This document shows positions 58,141 through 64,000 of a stretch of 64,000 nucleotides of DNA, piece by piece. The notes beneath the pieces were generated by a model. It ran no database searches. It was not told where the DNA came from and saw nothing but the letters and a program-made list of their open reading frames with translations. The stretch is from Streptomyces sp. NBC_00353 (GTDB lineage Bacteria > Actinomycetota > Actinomycetes > Streptomycetales > Streptomycetaceae). The DNA lies in NCBI RefSeq assembly GCF_036108815.1, contig NZ_CP107985.1:8925501-8989500 (forward strand). Direction: 5' to 3'. The position numbers were made by a program, and so were the translations under genes. Position 1 is the first letter of the stretch, and every line of letters starts with the position of its first letter.

Positions 58141-59982
58141 TCAGTCGAGCAGCAGCTCGGGATCGTAGAGATCGAGCCAGAGAGCCAGATCCAGGGTGCG
58201 CTCCAGTCCGCGCCGCGACGCCTGGGTGATCTGCGGGAGTTCACGGTGCGCGGCCCGCTTCAGCCGGTCCCGGTCCACGAGTTCGAAGACCCGGTGGGAG
58301 GGGCGGGCCAGCAGATCCTTGGCCTGCTCCTGTAGGGCGATCGCGTACTTCGGATCCTGCGTGGACGGATACGGGCTCTTCACCCGGTCGTACACCGACT
58401 GGGGGAGCACATCGCGGGTGGCCTCCCGCAGCAGGCTCTTCTCCCGGCCGTCGAACGACTTCAGCGACCATGGCGTGTTGTACACGTACTCGACGAGCCG
58501 GTGGTCGCAGTAAGGCACTCGAACCTCCAGGCCGACGGCCATGCTCGTCCGGTCCTTGCGGTCCAGGAGCACCCGCACGAAGCGGGTCAGGTGCAGGTGA
58601 CAGATCCGCCGCATCCGGTACTCGAAGTCGGACTCGCCGTCCAGGCGGCGGATCCCGGCTGTGGCGACCGCGTAACTGTGGCGGATGTACTCGGGCAGGT
58701 CGAGCGCGTCCGTCAGGTCGGGGCGCAGGACATCGGCGTCGTCCCCGAAGTGCTCCCCGAACTTCACCAGCCACGGGAAGGTGTCGGCGGCGCGGGCCTC
58801 TTCGTCGAAGAACTGGAGGTAGCCGCCGAACACCTCGTCGGCGGACTCGCCGGACAGGGCCACCGTGGAGTGCTCGCGAATCGCCTTGAACAGCAGGTAC
58901 AACGACGCGTCCATGTCGCCGAAGCCCATCGGCAGGTCACGGGCCCGGATCACCCGCGCCCGCACGTCGGGATCGGCGAGCGCCTGGGAGTCGAGCACGA
59001 TGTCGAGGTGCTCGGTGCCGGCCGCCCTGGCCACGTCGTGCACGTACGGCGTGTCGGGCGTGGCGCGCAGCTCGTCCGCGACGAAGTTGTCGGCCTGCCC
59101 CACGAAGTCCACTGCGAAACTGCGCACCGTCTCGCCGCGTTCCGCGAGTTGCCGGGCGGCGATGGCGGTCATGGCGGACGAATCCAGACCGCCCGACAGG
59201 AGTGTGCAGCGCGGCACGTCGGAGACCAGCTGGCGGCGCACGATGTCGTCGAGCAGCTCGCGCACGGTGGCGATCGAGGTGGCCTGGTCGGCGGTGTGCG
59301 GCCGCGTCTCCAGGGTCCAGTAGGTGCGCCGGTGCAGCCCGTCGCGGTCGACGGTGACGACTGTGCCGGGCTCGACCTCGTGCATCCCGTCCCAGACGGC
59401 GTGCCCCGGAGTCTTCACGAAGGCGAACAGCTCACGCAGGCCGTCCAGGGTGACCGCGCGCCGGGCGAGAGGGTTGGCGAGGATCGCCTTCGGCTCGGAG
59501 CCGAACAGCACGCCGTCCGCCGTGGGGGCGTAGTAGAAGGGCTTGATGCCCATGCGATCGCGGATCATCACCAGTTTCTGCGTGCGGGCGTCCCACACGG
59601 CGAAGGCGTACATGCCGTTGAGCCGCTCGGCCACCGCGTCCCCCCACTCCAGGTAGCCGTGGAGCACGACCTCGGTGTCGGAGTCGGTGGTGAACCGGTG
59701 TCCGAGACCGGCCAGTTCGACTCTGAGCTCGGGGTAGTTGTACGCCTCGCCGGAGTACACCATCGCCACGTCGCCCTGCGGGGTCCGGGCCGTCATCGGC
59801 TGACGGCCGCCCGGCAGGTCGATGATGGCGAGCCTGCGGTGCCCCAGGCCGGCCGGGCCGTCGAAGTACGTGCCGCTGTCGTCGGGGCCCCGGCACGCCA
59901 TCGTCGCGGTCATCGCGTCGAGTACGGCGGAGTCGGACCGCAGATCGCGGTCGAAGGAGATCCAGCCGGTGATGCCGCACAT
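58141..59982 (-). CDS. asnB: Asparagine synthetase (glutamine-hydrolysing)
   Basis: The 613-residue enzyme has a class II glutaminase domain with Cys2 as nucleophile (MCGITGWISFDRDL, RGPDDSG, GHRRLAIIDLPGGRQPM) and a synthetase domain with the pyrophosphate loop LLSGGLDSSAMTA, ALSGESADEVFGGY and RKDRTSMAVGLEVRVPYCDHRLVEYVYN. It makes asparagine from aspartate, glutamine and ATP. The segment usually written YNGEIYNH reads YSGEAYNYPE here. Actinobacterial AsnB paralogues also amidate antibiotics or cell-wall precursors, so the role may be specialised. Confidence 0.93.
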   Translation of the reverse strand: MCGITGWISFDRDLRSDSAVLDAMTATMACRGPDDSGTYFDGPAGLGHRRLAIIDLPGGRQPMTARTPQGDVAMVYSGEAYNYPELRVELAGLGHRFTTDSDTEVVLHGYLEWGDAVAERLNGMYAFAVWDARTQKLVMIRDRMGIKPFYYAPTADGVLFGSEPKAILANPLARRAVTLDGLRELFAFVKTPGHAVWDGMHEVEPGTVVTVDRDGLHRRTYWTLETRPHTADQATSIATVRELLDDIVRRQLVSDVPRCTLLSGGLDSSAMTAIAARQLAERGETVRSFAVDFVGQADNFVADELRATPDTPYVHDVARAAGTEHLDIVLDSQALADPDVRARVIRARDLPMGFGDMDASLYLLFKAIREHSTVALSGESADEVFGGYLQFFDEEARAADTFPWLVKFGEHFGDDADVLRPDLTDALDLPEYIRHSYAVATAGIRRLDGESDFEYRMRRICHLHLTRFVRVLLDRKDRTSMAVGLEVRVPYCDHRLVEYVYNTPWSLKSFDGREKSLLREATRDVLPQSVYDRVKSPYPSTQDPKYAIALQEQAKDLLARPSHRVFELVDRDRLKRAAHRELPQITQASRRGLERTLDLALWLDLYDPELLLD

Positions 59983-60275
59983 AGATGCCTCCTGGCTATG
60001 GCTCGATCTCGCGAGGCATCACCGCGGATCTTCGCGTGCGCATCTCTCGCGACAACCGAATAACATGTATCTCGCACTTATATGACGAGCGTGCGCCTGC
60101 CCGTTGCAATCGTCAACGCGACGACACCCTGAGGGCCCCGGGAGCCCCGCCGTTCGGACCTGCTCGGCCGTACGGCGAGCGGATCAATCGGATCCGTATA
60201 TCTGCGCCGCGCAGGGATTGCGTACGACCGGGTCGAGGCCCGCACGCGAGTGTTCGGCCATCGGCGAAGCCTTGA
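59983..60275. other. AT-richer leader/promoter region of asnB
   Basis: This region has no gene. It contains two direct copies of TCTCGCGA (60007-60014 and 60045-60052) and the AT-rich segment 60058-60085 (ATAACATGTATCTCGCACTT and onward), which probably holds the asnB promoter on the minus strand. Confidence 0.4.
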
Positions 60276-60761
60276 TCAGCCCTGATGCCGACCGTGCTCT
60301 GCCCGGAGCACCCGCTGAAGTTCGTCGGTGTGCTGCTCCACAAGACCCGGACGGTGGTGGTACGCCGCCGGAGTGTTCTGGAACAGGGCCACACGCCATG
60401 ACCCGGAACCGTACTCGGCAACCAGGGTCTGCACCGCATTCATCGCGGCATTCAACTCGGACTGTCCCGGCGGCACCATCCCCGCGATGGCGCGCAGTAT
60501 CGCCGCGTTTCCGCCCAGCGGCCGCACCTCCCGCACCTTCCACACATATGCCGCGGTCGGATGGTCGGCGAAGATCGGTGCGAGATGACGTTCCACCTCC
60601 GAGCCGCGCACCTGGCTTCCGTCGAACCCGATCATTGCGGCATCAGGGGCGAACAGCGCCGCATAGGCATGAGCGTCGCGGCGGTTCCAGGCCCGGAGCA
60701 ACTCTTCGTAGAGGTCCCGCACCGCAGGCGTCACGGACTCCTCATCGGGGCTCTCGTTCAT
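60276..60761 (-). CDS. SgcJ/EcaC-type NTF2-like protein
   Basis: The 161-residue protein starts at ATG 60761 (AGGA nine bases upstream as SD). It shows the SgcJ/EcaC/DUF4440 pattern of the NTF2-like fold (SVTPAVRDLYEELLRAWNRRDAHAYAALFAPDAAMIGFDGSQVRGSEVERHLAPIFADHPTAAYVWKVREVRPLGGNAAILRAIAGMVPPGQSELNAAMNAVQTLVAEYGSGSWRVALFQNTPA). Members bind small molecules; some are encoded in enediyne and other clusters. Its SD and start codon are inside a perfect 24-bp inverted repeat, and a 19-codon leader frame overlaps the start. Confidence 0.88.
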   Translation of the reverse strand: MNESPDEESVTPAVRDLYEELLRAWNRRDAHAYAALFAPDAAMIGFDGSQVRGSEVERHLAPIFADHPTAAYVWKVREVRPLGGNAAILRAIAGMVPPGQSELNAAMNAVQTLVAEYGSGSWRVALFQNTPAAYHHRPGLVEQHTDELQRVLRAEHGRHQG

Positions 60762-60817
60762 GGCGCCGATCCTGCCACGGTCCGCGCCGCCGAGGACCGT
60801 GGCAGGATCGGCGCCAT
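60758..60817 (-). CDS. Possible 19-residue leader ORF coupled to the SgcJ-like gene
   Basis: On the minus strand ATG 60817 opens the frame MAPILPRSSAARTVAGSAP, whose TGA (60760-60758) overlaps the SgcJ-like ATG by four bases. The frame lies entirely inside the inverted repeat. No SD is visible before it, so expression is uncertain. Confidence 0.3.
   Translation of the reverse strand: MAPILPRSSAARTVAGSAP
60760..60817. repeat. Perfect 24-bp inverted repeat over a start codon
   Basis: Positions 60760-60783 are the exact reverse complement of 60794-60817, with a 10-base spacer. In the minus-strand message this makes a 24-bp stem that would hide both the SD and the AUG of the SgcJ-like gene. The MerR gene starts 139 bp further right in the opposite direction. 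Confidence 0.9.
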
Positions 60818-60918
60818 CCAGGTGTGTTACGCCCTGCCCCATGGGGACGCCGCCTCAGCAGCACCTCGCCGATCAGTCGCCCTGCCGGCCAGGGGTGGTC
60901 CGATGCCGGGGGCCGAGC

Positions 60919-60955
60919 TTGAGTCTCCACCAGGGGGAGACCAGAAGGTGGGGGC
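60919..60955 (+). promoter_or_regulatory. MerR-type promoter/operator
   Basis: TTGAGT (60919-60924) is followed by GTCTCC-ACCAGGG-GGAGAC (60923-60941), an inverted repeat in the spacer position where MerR proteins bind. The -10 (about 60943-60948) is poorly conserved. The regulator probably controls its own gene and possibly the divergent SgcJ-like gene. Confidence 0.55.
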
Positions 60956-61903
60956 ATGGACGGCGACTCGCTCTACTCGATCGGCGATCTGGCCCGGCGC
61001 ACCGGGCTGACGGTCAAGACCATTCGGTTCTACTCCGACCGCGGGATCGTGGCGCCGACAGACCGCAGCCCGGCCGGCTACCGCCTGTACGACATCGACG
61101 CCGTTGCGCGCCTGGACTTCGTGCGGACTCTTCGCGCTCTGGGGCTGGACCTGCCCACGGTCCGCAAGGTCGTGGACCGGGAACTGCCGCTGCCCGAGGT
61201 CGCCGCGGCGCACGCCGAAGCGCTGGCGGTGCAGATCCGCACCCTGCGCCTGCGGCGCGCGGTGTGGACAGCGGTGGCCCGGCGAGGGCCCACACCTGAG
61301 GAGATGGAACTCATGCACAGACTCGCCAAGCTCTCCGAAAAGGAACGTGAAGGCCTGATCACCGAATTCCTCGACGACGTCTTCGCCCACCTGCACACCG
61401 ACCCCGCATTCAGGGCGGTGATCCGCACGATGACACCCGAGCTGCCGGACGACCCCGAGGCGGAGCAGGTCGAGGCGTGGGTGGAGCTGGCCGAACTGTC
61501 CCAGGATCCGGACTTCCGCGCCGCTGTGCGGCGGATGGCGGAGGACCAGGCGGCCGAGCGCGCGCAGAGCGAGACCGCGGTGGTGCACCGCGACCTGGCC
61601 GCAGTCGTCCGTGACCAGGTCGGCCCCGCCCTGGCAGCGGGCGTCGCCCCCGCCTCGCCCGAGGCCGGTCCCGTCGTCGCCGCGCTCACGGCTCACTACG
61701 CGTGCATCTCCGGTCACGGGGACGACAGCCATCTCCGGCGCCGGCTCCTGACCCGGCTGGAGACCGTGAACGACCCGCGCAGGGAGCAGTACTTCCAGCT
61801 CCTCGCCGTGATCAACGGCTGGCCGGCCCCACAGAGTCTGACCACGGTGTTCGACTGGTCCATCCAGGCATTGCGCGACCGGATGCGGCGCGCAGTGCCG
61901 TGA
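60956..61903 (+). CDS. MerR-family transcriptional regulator
   Basis: ATG 60956 follows AAGGTGGGG. The 315-residue protein has an N-terminal MerR winged helix (YSIGDLARRTGLTVKTIRFYSDRGIVAPTDRSPAGYRLYDIDAVARLDFVRTLRALGLDLPTVRKVVDRE) and a dimerisation helix up to about residue 100. The 200-residue C-terminal helical domain (MHRLAKLSEKEREGLITEFLDDVFAHLHTDPAFRAVIRTM ...) has no cysteine metal site and probably binds an organic ligand. Its operator-like repeat is just upstream. Confidence 0.9.
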   Translation: MDGDSLYSIGDLARRTGLTVKTIRFYSDRGIVAPTDRSPAGYRLYDIDAVARLDFVRTLRALGLDLPTVRKVVDRELPLPEVAAAHAEALAVQIRTLRLRRAVWTAVARRGPTPEEMELMHRLAKLSEKEREGLITEFLDDVFAHLHTDPAFRAVIRTMTPELPDDPEAEQVEAWVELAELSQDPDFRAAVRRMAEDQAAERAQSETAVVHRDLAAVVRDQVGPALAAGVAPASPEAGPVVAALTAHYACISGHGDDSHLRRRLLTRLETVNDPRREQYFQLLAVINGWPAPQSLTTVFDWSIQALRDRMRRAVP

Positions 61904-62394
61904 TCGCATCGCCGGTGGACCGGTCCCGGGCGGCCGACGGCAGCCCGGGGCCGGCGGTCGGCCCGTCCGCGGAGTCGATCCGCGCAGGGCCGTGATGAAT
62001 CGGGCCGGACCGCATCGCCGCTTCGACAGGGGGCTGCCGGCAGCTCTTCGTCCGGGACACCCGCCCCGGGTCAGCACGACCGAAGCCGCCAGGACACGAG
62101 GCGCCCGACACCGAGTGACTGGTTGAGGTACAGTTTTTGAGTCCTGTTGTCTCCGATAGAGGTGGACGTTGCGCATCTGAGGTTCGCGATCATCGCGCGG
62201 TACGGCATCGTCCGTACGCCCGTCACGCTGCTGCCGGCTCTCTTGCCGCCCGTGACCCCGCGTGGATGCGACCTCGGTGCATGAGTCCTTCACCCTTCGG
62301 AGGGCCGCACCCCCTTTTTCTTTCCGGTTCGGTCGCCGCGTGGTGCTCGCATACGAAGCCCCCTGCCCCTGCGCTTGCGACTGCGAGAAACATC
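61904..62394 (+). other. 491-bp region with the long leader of the ABC-F gene
   Basis: No gene was recognised. Near its right end GGTGC (62276-62280) and GCACC (62307-62311) enclose a small hairpin CCCT-TCGG-AGGG (62293-62304), followed by CCCTTTTTCTTT (62312-62322). This looks like an intrinsic terminator about 75 bp before the ABC-F start. Frames open from GTG 62262 and ATG 62266 could be leader peptides. Confidence 0.5.
62276..62322 (+). terminator. Candidate transcription attenuator in the ABC-F leader
   Basis: A composite hairpin (outer stem 62276-62280/62307-62311, inner stem 62293-62296/62301-62304) is followed by a T-rich run at 62315-62322. As it lies inside the probable leader of an ABC-F gene, ribosome-controlled attenuation is possible. 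Confidence 0.45.
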
Positions 62395-64000
62395 ATGATG
62401 AACACCAGTGCGCCCAGCACCTCCGTGACCTGCTCCGCCCTGTCCTTCCAGTGGCCGGACGGCACGACCGTCTTCGACGGGCTCTCCCTCACCATCGGCA
62501 GGGGCCGCACCGGCCTCGCGGGCGCCAACGGCACCGGCAAGTCCACTCTGCTGCGACTGCTGGCCGGCCAACTCCGCCCCTCACAGGGGTCGGTGACCGT
62601 CGGCGGCAGCCTCGCCCACCTGCCGCAGAACATCACCCTCGACACGACGCTCCGCGTCGACCAGGCCCTGGGCATCGCCGGGCGGCGCGCCGCGCTGCGC
62701 GCCATCGAGGCCGGAGACGTCGGCGTCGAGCACTTCGAGACGATCGGCGACGACTGGGACGTCGAGGAGCGGGCCCTGGCAACACTCGGCTCGCTCGGAC
62801 TCGGCGACGTCGAACTGGACCGCACCGTAGGCCAGATGTCCGGTGGGGAGACCGTTCTGCTGCGCCTGGCCGCGCTGTTGCTGGAGCGTCCCGACGTACT
62901 CCTGCTGGACGAGCCGACCAACAACCTTGACCTGTTCGCGCGCCGTCGGCTCTACGAAGCCGTCGACTCCTGGCGCTCCGGCGTACTGGTCGTCGTCAGC
63001 CACGACCAGGAGCTGCTGGAGCGAGTGGACCGTATCGCCGAGCTGCGCTCCGGATCAGTGAGTTGGTACGGGGGCGGCTGGTCCGCCTACGAGGAGGCGG
63101 TGGCCACTCAGCAGGAAGCGGCCGGCCGGATGCTGCGGGTCGCCGAAGCGGATGTACGCCGCCAGAAGCGCGAACTGGAGGAGGCCAGGATCAAGGCGGC
63201 GCGACGCCAGCGGCACAGCAAGAAGATGGATGCCGAGCGGCGGGCCCCGAGAATCGTCGCCGGTGAGCGCAAGCGGTCCGCGCAGGAGTCGGCTGACAAG
63301 CTCCGCGGTCTCCAGGAGGATCGTCTCCATGAGGCGCGCGAGCGGCGCGAGGAGGCCGCGGACGCGATCCACAACGACGCCGAGATCAGGGTGAGCCTGC
63401 CCCGTACCGCCGTGCCCGCCGGCCGCACCGTCCTGAGCCTGCACGAACTGCACCTCCGGTTCGGCAAGCTGCGCGAAGGCAATCTCCAGGTGCACGGGCC
63501 CGAACGCATCGCGCTGGTCGGGCGCAACGGAGCCGGGAAGACCTCTCTGCTGCGCACCCTCACCGGGGAGCTCGCACCGCTGTCCGGTGAGGCCAGGACA
63601 TGGGTGCCGCTGCGGTTCCTTCCGCAGCGCCTGGATGTGCTGGACGAGGAGTTGAGTGTCGCAGCGAACGTGGCACGCCTGGCTCCCGGCGTCACCGACA
63701 ACCACATCCGCTCCCAACTCGCGCGGTTCCTGTTCAAGGGGGCACGCGCCGAACAGCCGGCGGGCACCCTGTCGGGCGGCGAACGCTTCCGGGCCGCCCT
63801 CGCGGCGACGATGCTCGCCGCACCGGCCCCGCAGTTGCTGATGCTGGACGAGCCGACCAACAACCTCGACATGGCCAGCGTGCGACAGCTGACGAGCGCG
63901 CTCGACTCCTACCGGGGCGCACTCCTGATCGCCAGCCACGACCTGGCCTTCCTCGAATCGGCGGGCATCACCCGCTGGCTGCTCCTCGGTGAGGAAATCC
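62395..64000 (+). CDS. ABC-F family ATPase (3' end outside window)
   Basis: ATG 62395 or 62398; the SD (GAGA) is weak. The visible 535 residues contain two nucleotide-binding domains without membrane segments. The first has Walker A GANGTGKST, signature MSGGETVLLRLAALL and Walker B VLLLDEPTNNLDLF; a charged linker follows (QQEAAGRMLRVAEADVRRQKRELEEARIKAARRQRHSKKMDAERRAPRIVAGERKRS). The second has Walker A GRNGAGKTS, LSGGERFRAALAATML and LLMLDEPTNNLDMASV. ABC-F proteins act on ribosomes as translation factors or antibiotic-resistance factors. The long leader favours the resistance type, but this is inference. Confidence 0.9.
   Translation, partial: MMNTSAPSTSVTCSALSFQWPDGTTVFDGLSLTIGRGRTGLAGANGTGKSTLLRLLAGQLRPSQGSVTVGGSLAHLPQNITLDTTLRVDQALGIAGRRAALRAIEAGDVGVEHFETIGDDWDVEERALATLGSLGLGDVELDRTVGQMSGGETVLLRLAALLLERPDVLLLDEPTNNLDLFARRRLYEAVDSWRSGVLVVVSHDQELLERVDRIAELRSGSVSWYGGGWSAYEEAVATQQEAAGRMLRVAEADVRRQKRELEEARIKAARRQRHSKKMDAERRAPRIVAGERKRSAQESADKLRGLQEDRLHEARERREEAADAIHNDAEIRVSLPRTAVPAGRTVLSLHELHLRFGKLREGNLQVHGPERIALVGRNGAGKTSLLRTLTGELAPLSGEARTWVPLRFLPQRLDVLDEELSVAANVARLAPGVTDNHIRSQLARFLFKGARAEQPAGTLSGGERFRAALAATMLAAPAPQLLMLDEPTNNLDMASVRQLTSALDSYRGALLIASHDLAFLESAGITRWLLLGEEI

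Noticed and set aside
62262..62930. Cys-rich frame APCPCACDCEKHHDEHQC overlapping the ABC-F start
   Set aside because: It continues out of frame through the first nucleotide-binding domain of the ABC-F gene, so most of it is a shadow; only its beginning could act as a leader peptide.
1..64000. Mobile elements, prophage, CRISPR arrays, tRNA and rRNA genes
   Set aside because: I looked for transposase or integrase motifs, regularly spaced repeats, and tRNA T-loop sequences in intergenic DNA and saw none.

Overview
The window is high-GC actinobacterial chromosome, almost certainly Streptomyces. The evidence is strongly biased third codon positions, GTG and TTG starts with purine-rich Shine-Dalgarno sequences, short start/stop overlaps, and several Streptomyces hallmarks: a spore-pigment type II polyketide locus, a two-domain geosmin synthase, a secreted GH10 xylanase with CGAAA boxes, a DUF397 protein and an NsdA-like regulator. 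I saw no rRNA, tRNA, phage, insertion sequence or CRISPR array.

Left part (1-12.8 kb): uptake and secreted hydrolases. A sugar-binding lipoprotein (cut by the left edge) is divergent from a LacI regulator, with three operator-like repeats between them. A GH10 xylanase with a CBM2 faces the regulator across a shared terminator and has a long CGAAA-box upstream region. Next come a polar amino-acid ABC importer (binding protein, permease, ATPase) overlapping an M20 peptidase, an RpiR regulator, a methyltransferase, a LysE exporter and a secreted beta-lactamase-fold hydrolase.

Acyl-CoA and aromatic-acid region (12.9-22.9 kb): a nitronate-monooxygenase-like flavoprotein overlaps an acyl-CoA synthetase; then a penicillin-acylase-type Ntn hydrolase, a second acyl-CoA synthetase, a phenylacetate-CoA ligase with a PaaR-like operator, a relic of a short-chain dehydrogenase, and a protein with two tandem alpha/beta-hydrolase domains.

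Spore-pigment locus (22.9-32.4 kb): a complete whiE-type set in canonical order. The FAD hydroxylase (ORFVIII) is divergent from ORFI, a cupin (ORFII), KS-alpha, KS-beta, ACP, aromatase/cyclase and a TcmI-type cyclase. A strong terminator separates it from a converging O-methyltransferase that shares an operon with a secreted beta-helix protein.

Steroid-like beta-oxidation block (32.5-38.3 kb): a FadD19-like ligase is divergent from an EchA19-like hydratase followed by a DUF35 protein and two Ltp-type thiolases. This parallels the mycobacterial Rv3515c/Rv3516 and Rv3521-Rv3523 genes. Its divergent promoter carries a 17-bp site, TCTGA-N7-TCAGA, that is also found before the nitronate-monooxygenase gene, so the two may form one regulon.

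Right part (38.4-64 kb): a PdxH-like oxidase and a CGNR regulator sharing an 8+8 bp inverted repeat; two leaderless small genes; a GH95 fucosidase; geosmin synthase; a secreted amidase; a kinase-like protein; an NsdA-like regulator; a PAS-PP2C phosphatase; cysteine-free L33 and L31 ribosomal proteins (zinc-limitation paralogues); membrane and hydrolase genes; asparagine synthetase; an SgcJ/EcaC-like protein whose start codon lies inside a perfect 24-bp inverted repeat; a MerR regulator; and an ABC-F ATPase cut by the right edge, with a long leader that may contain an attenuator.
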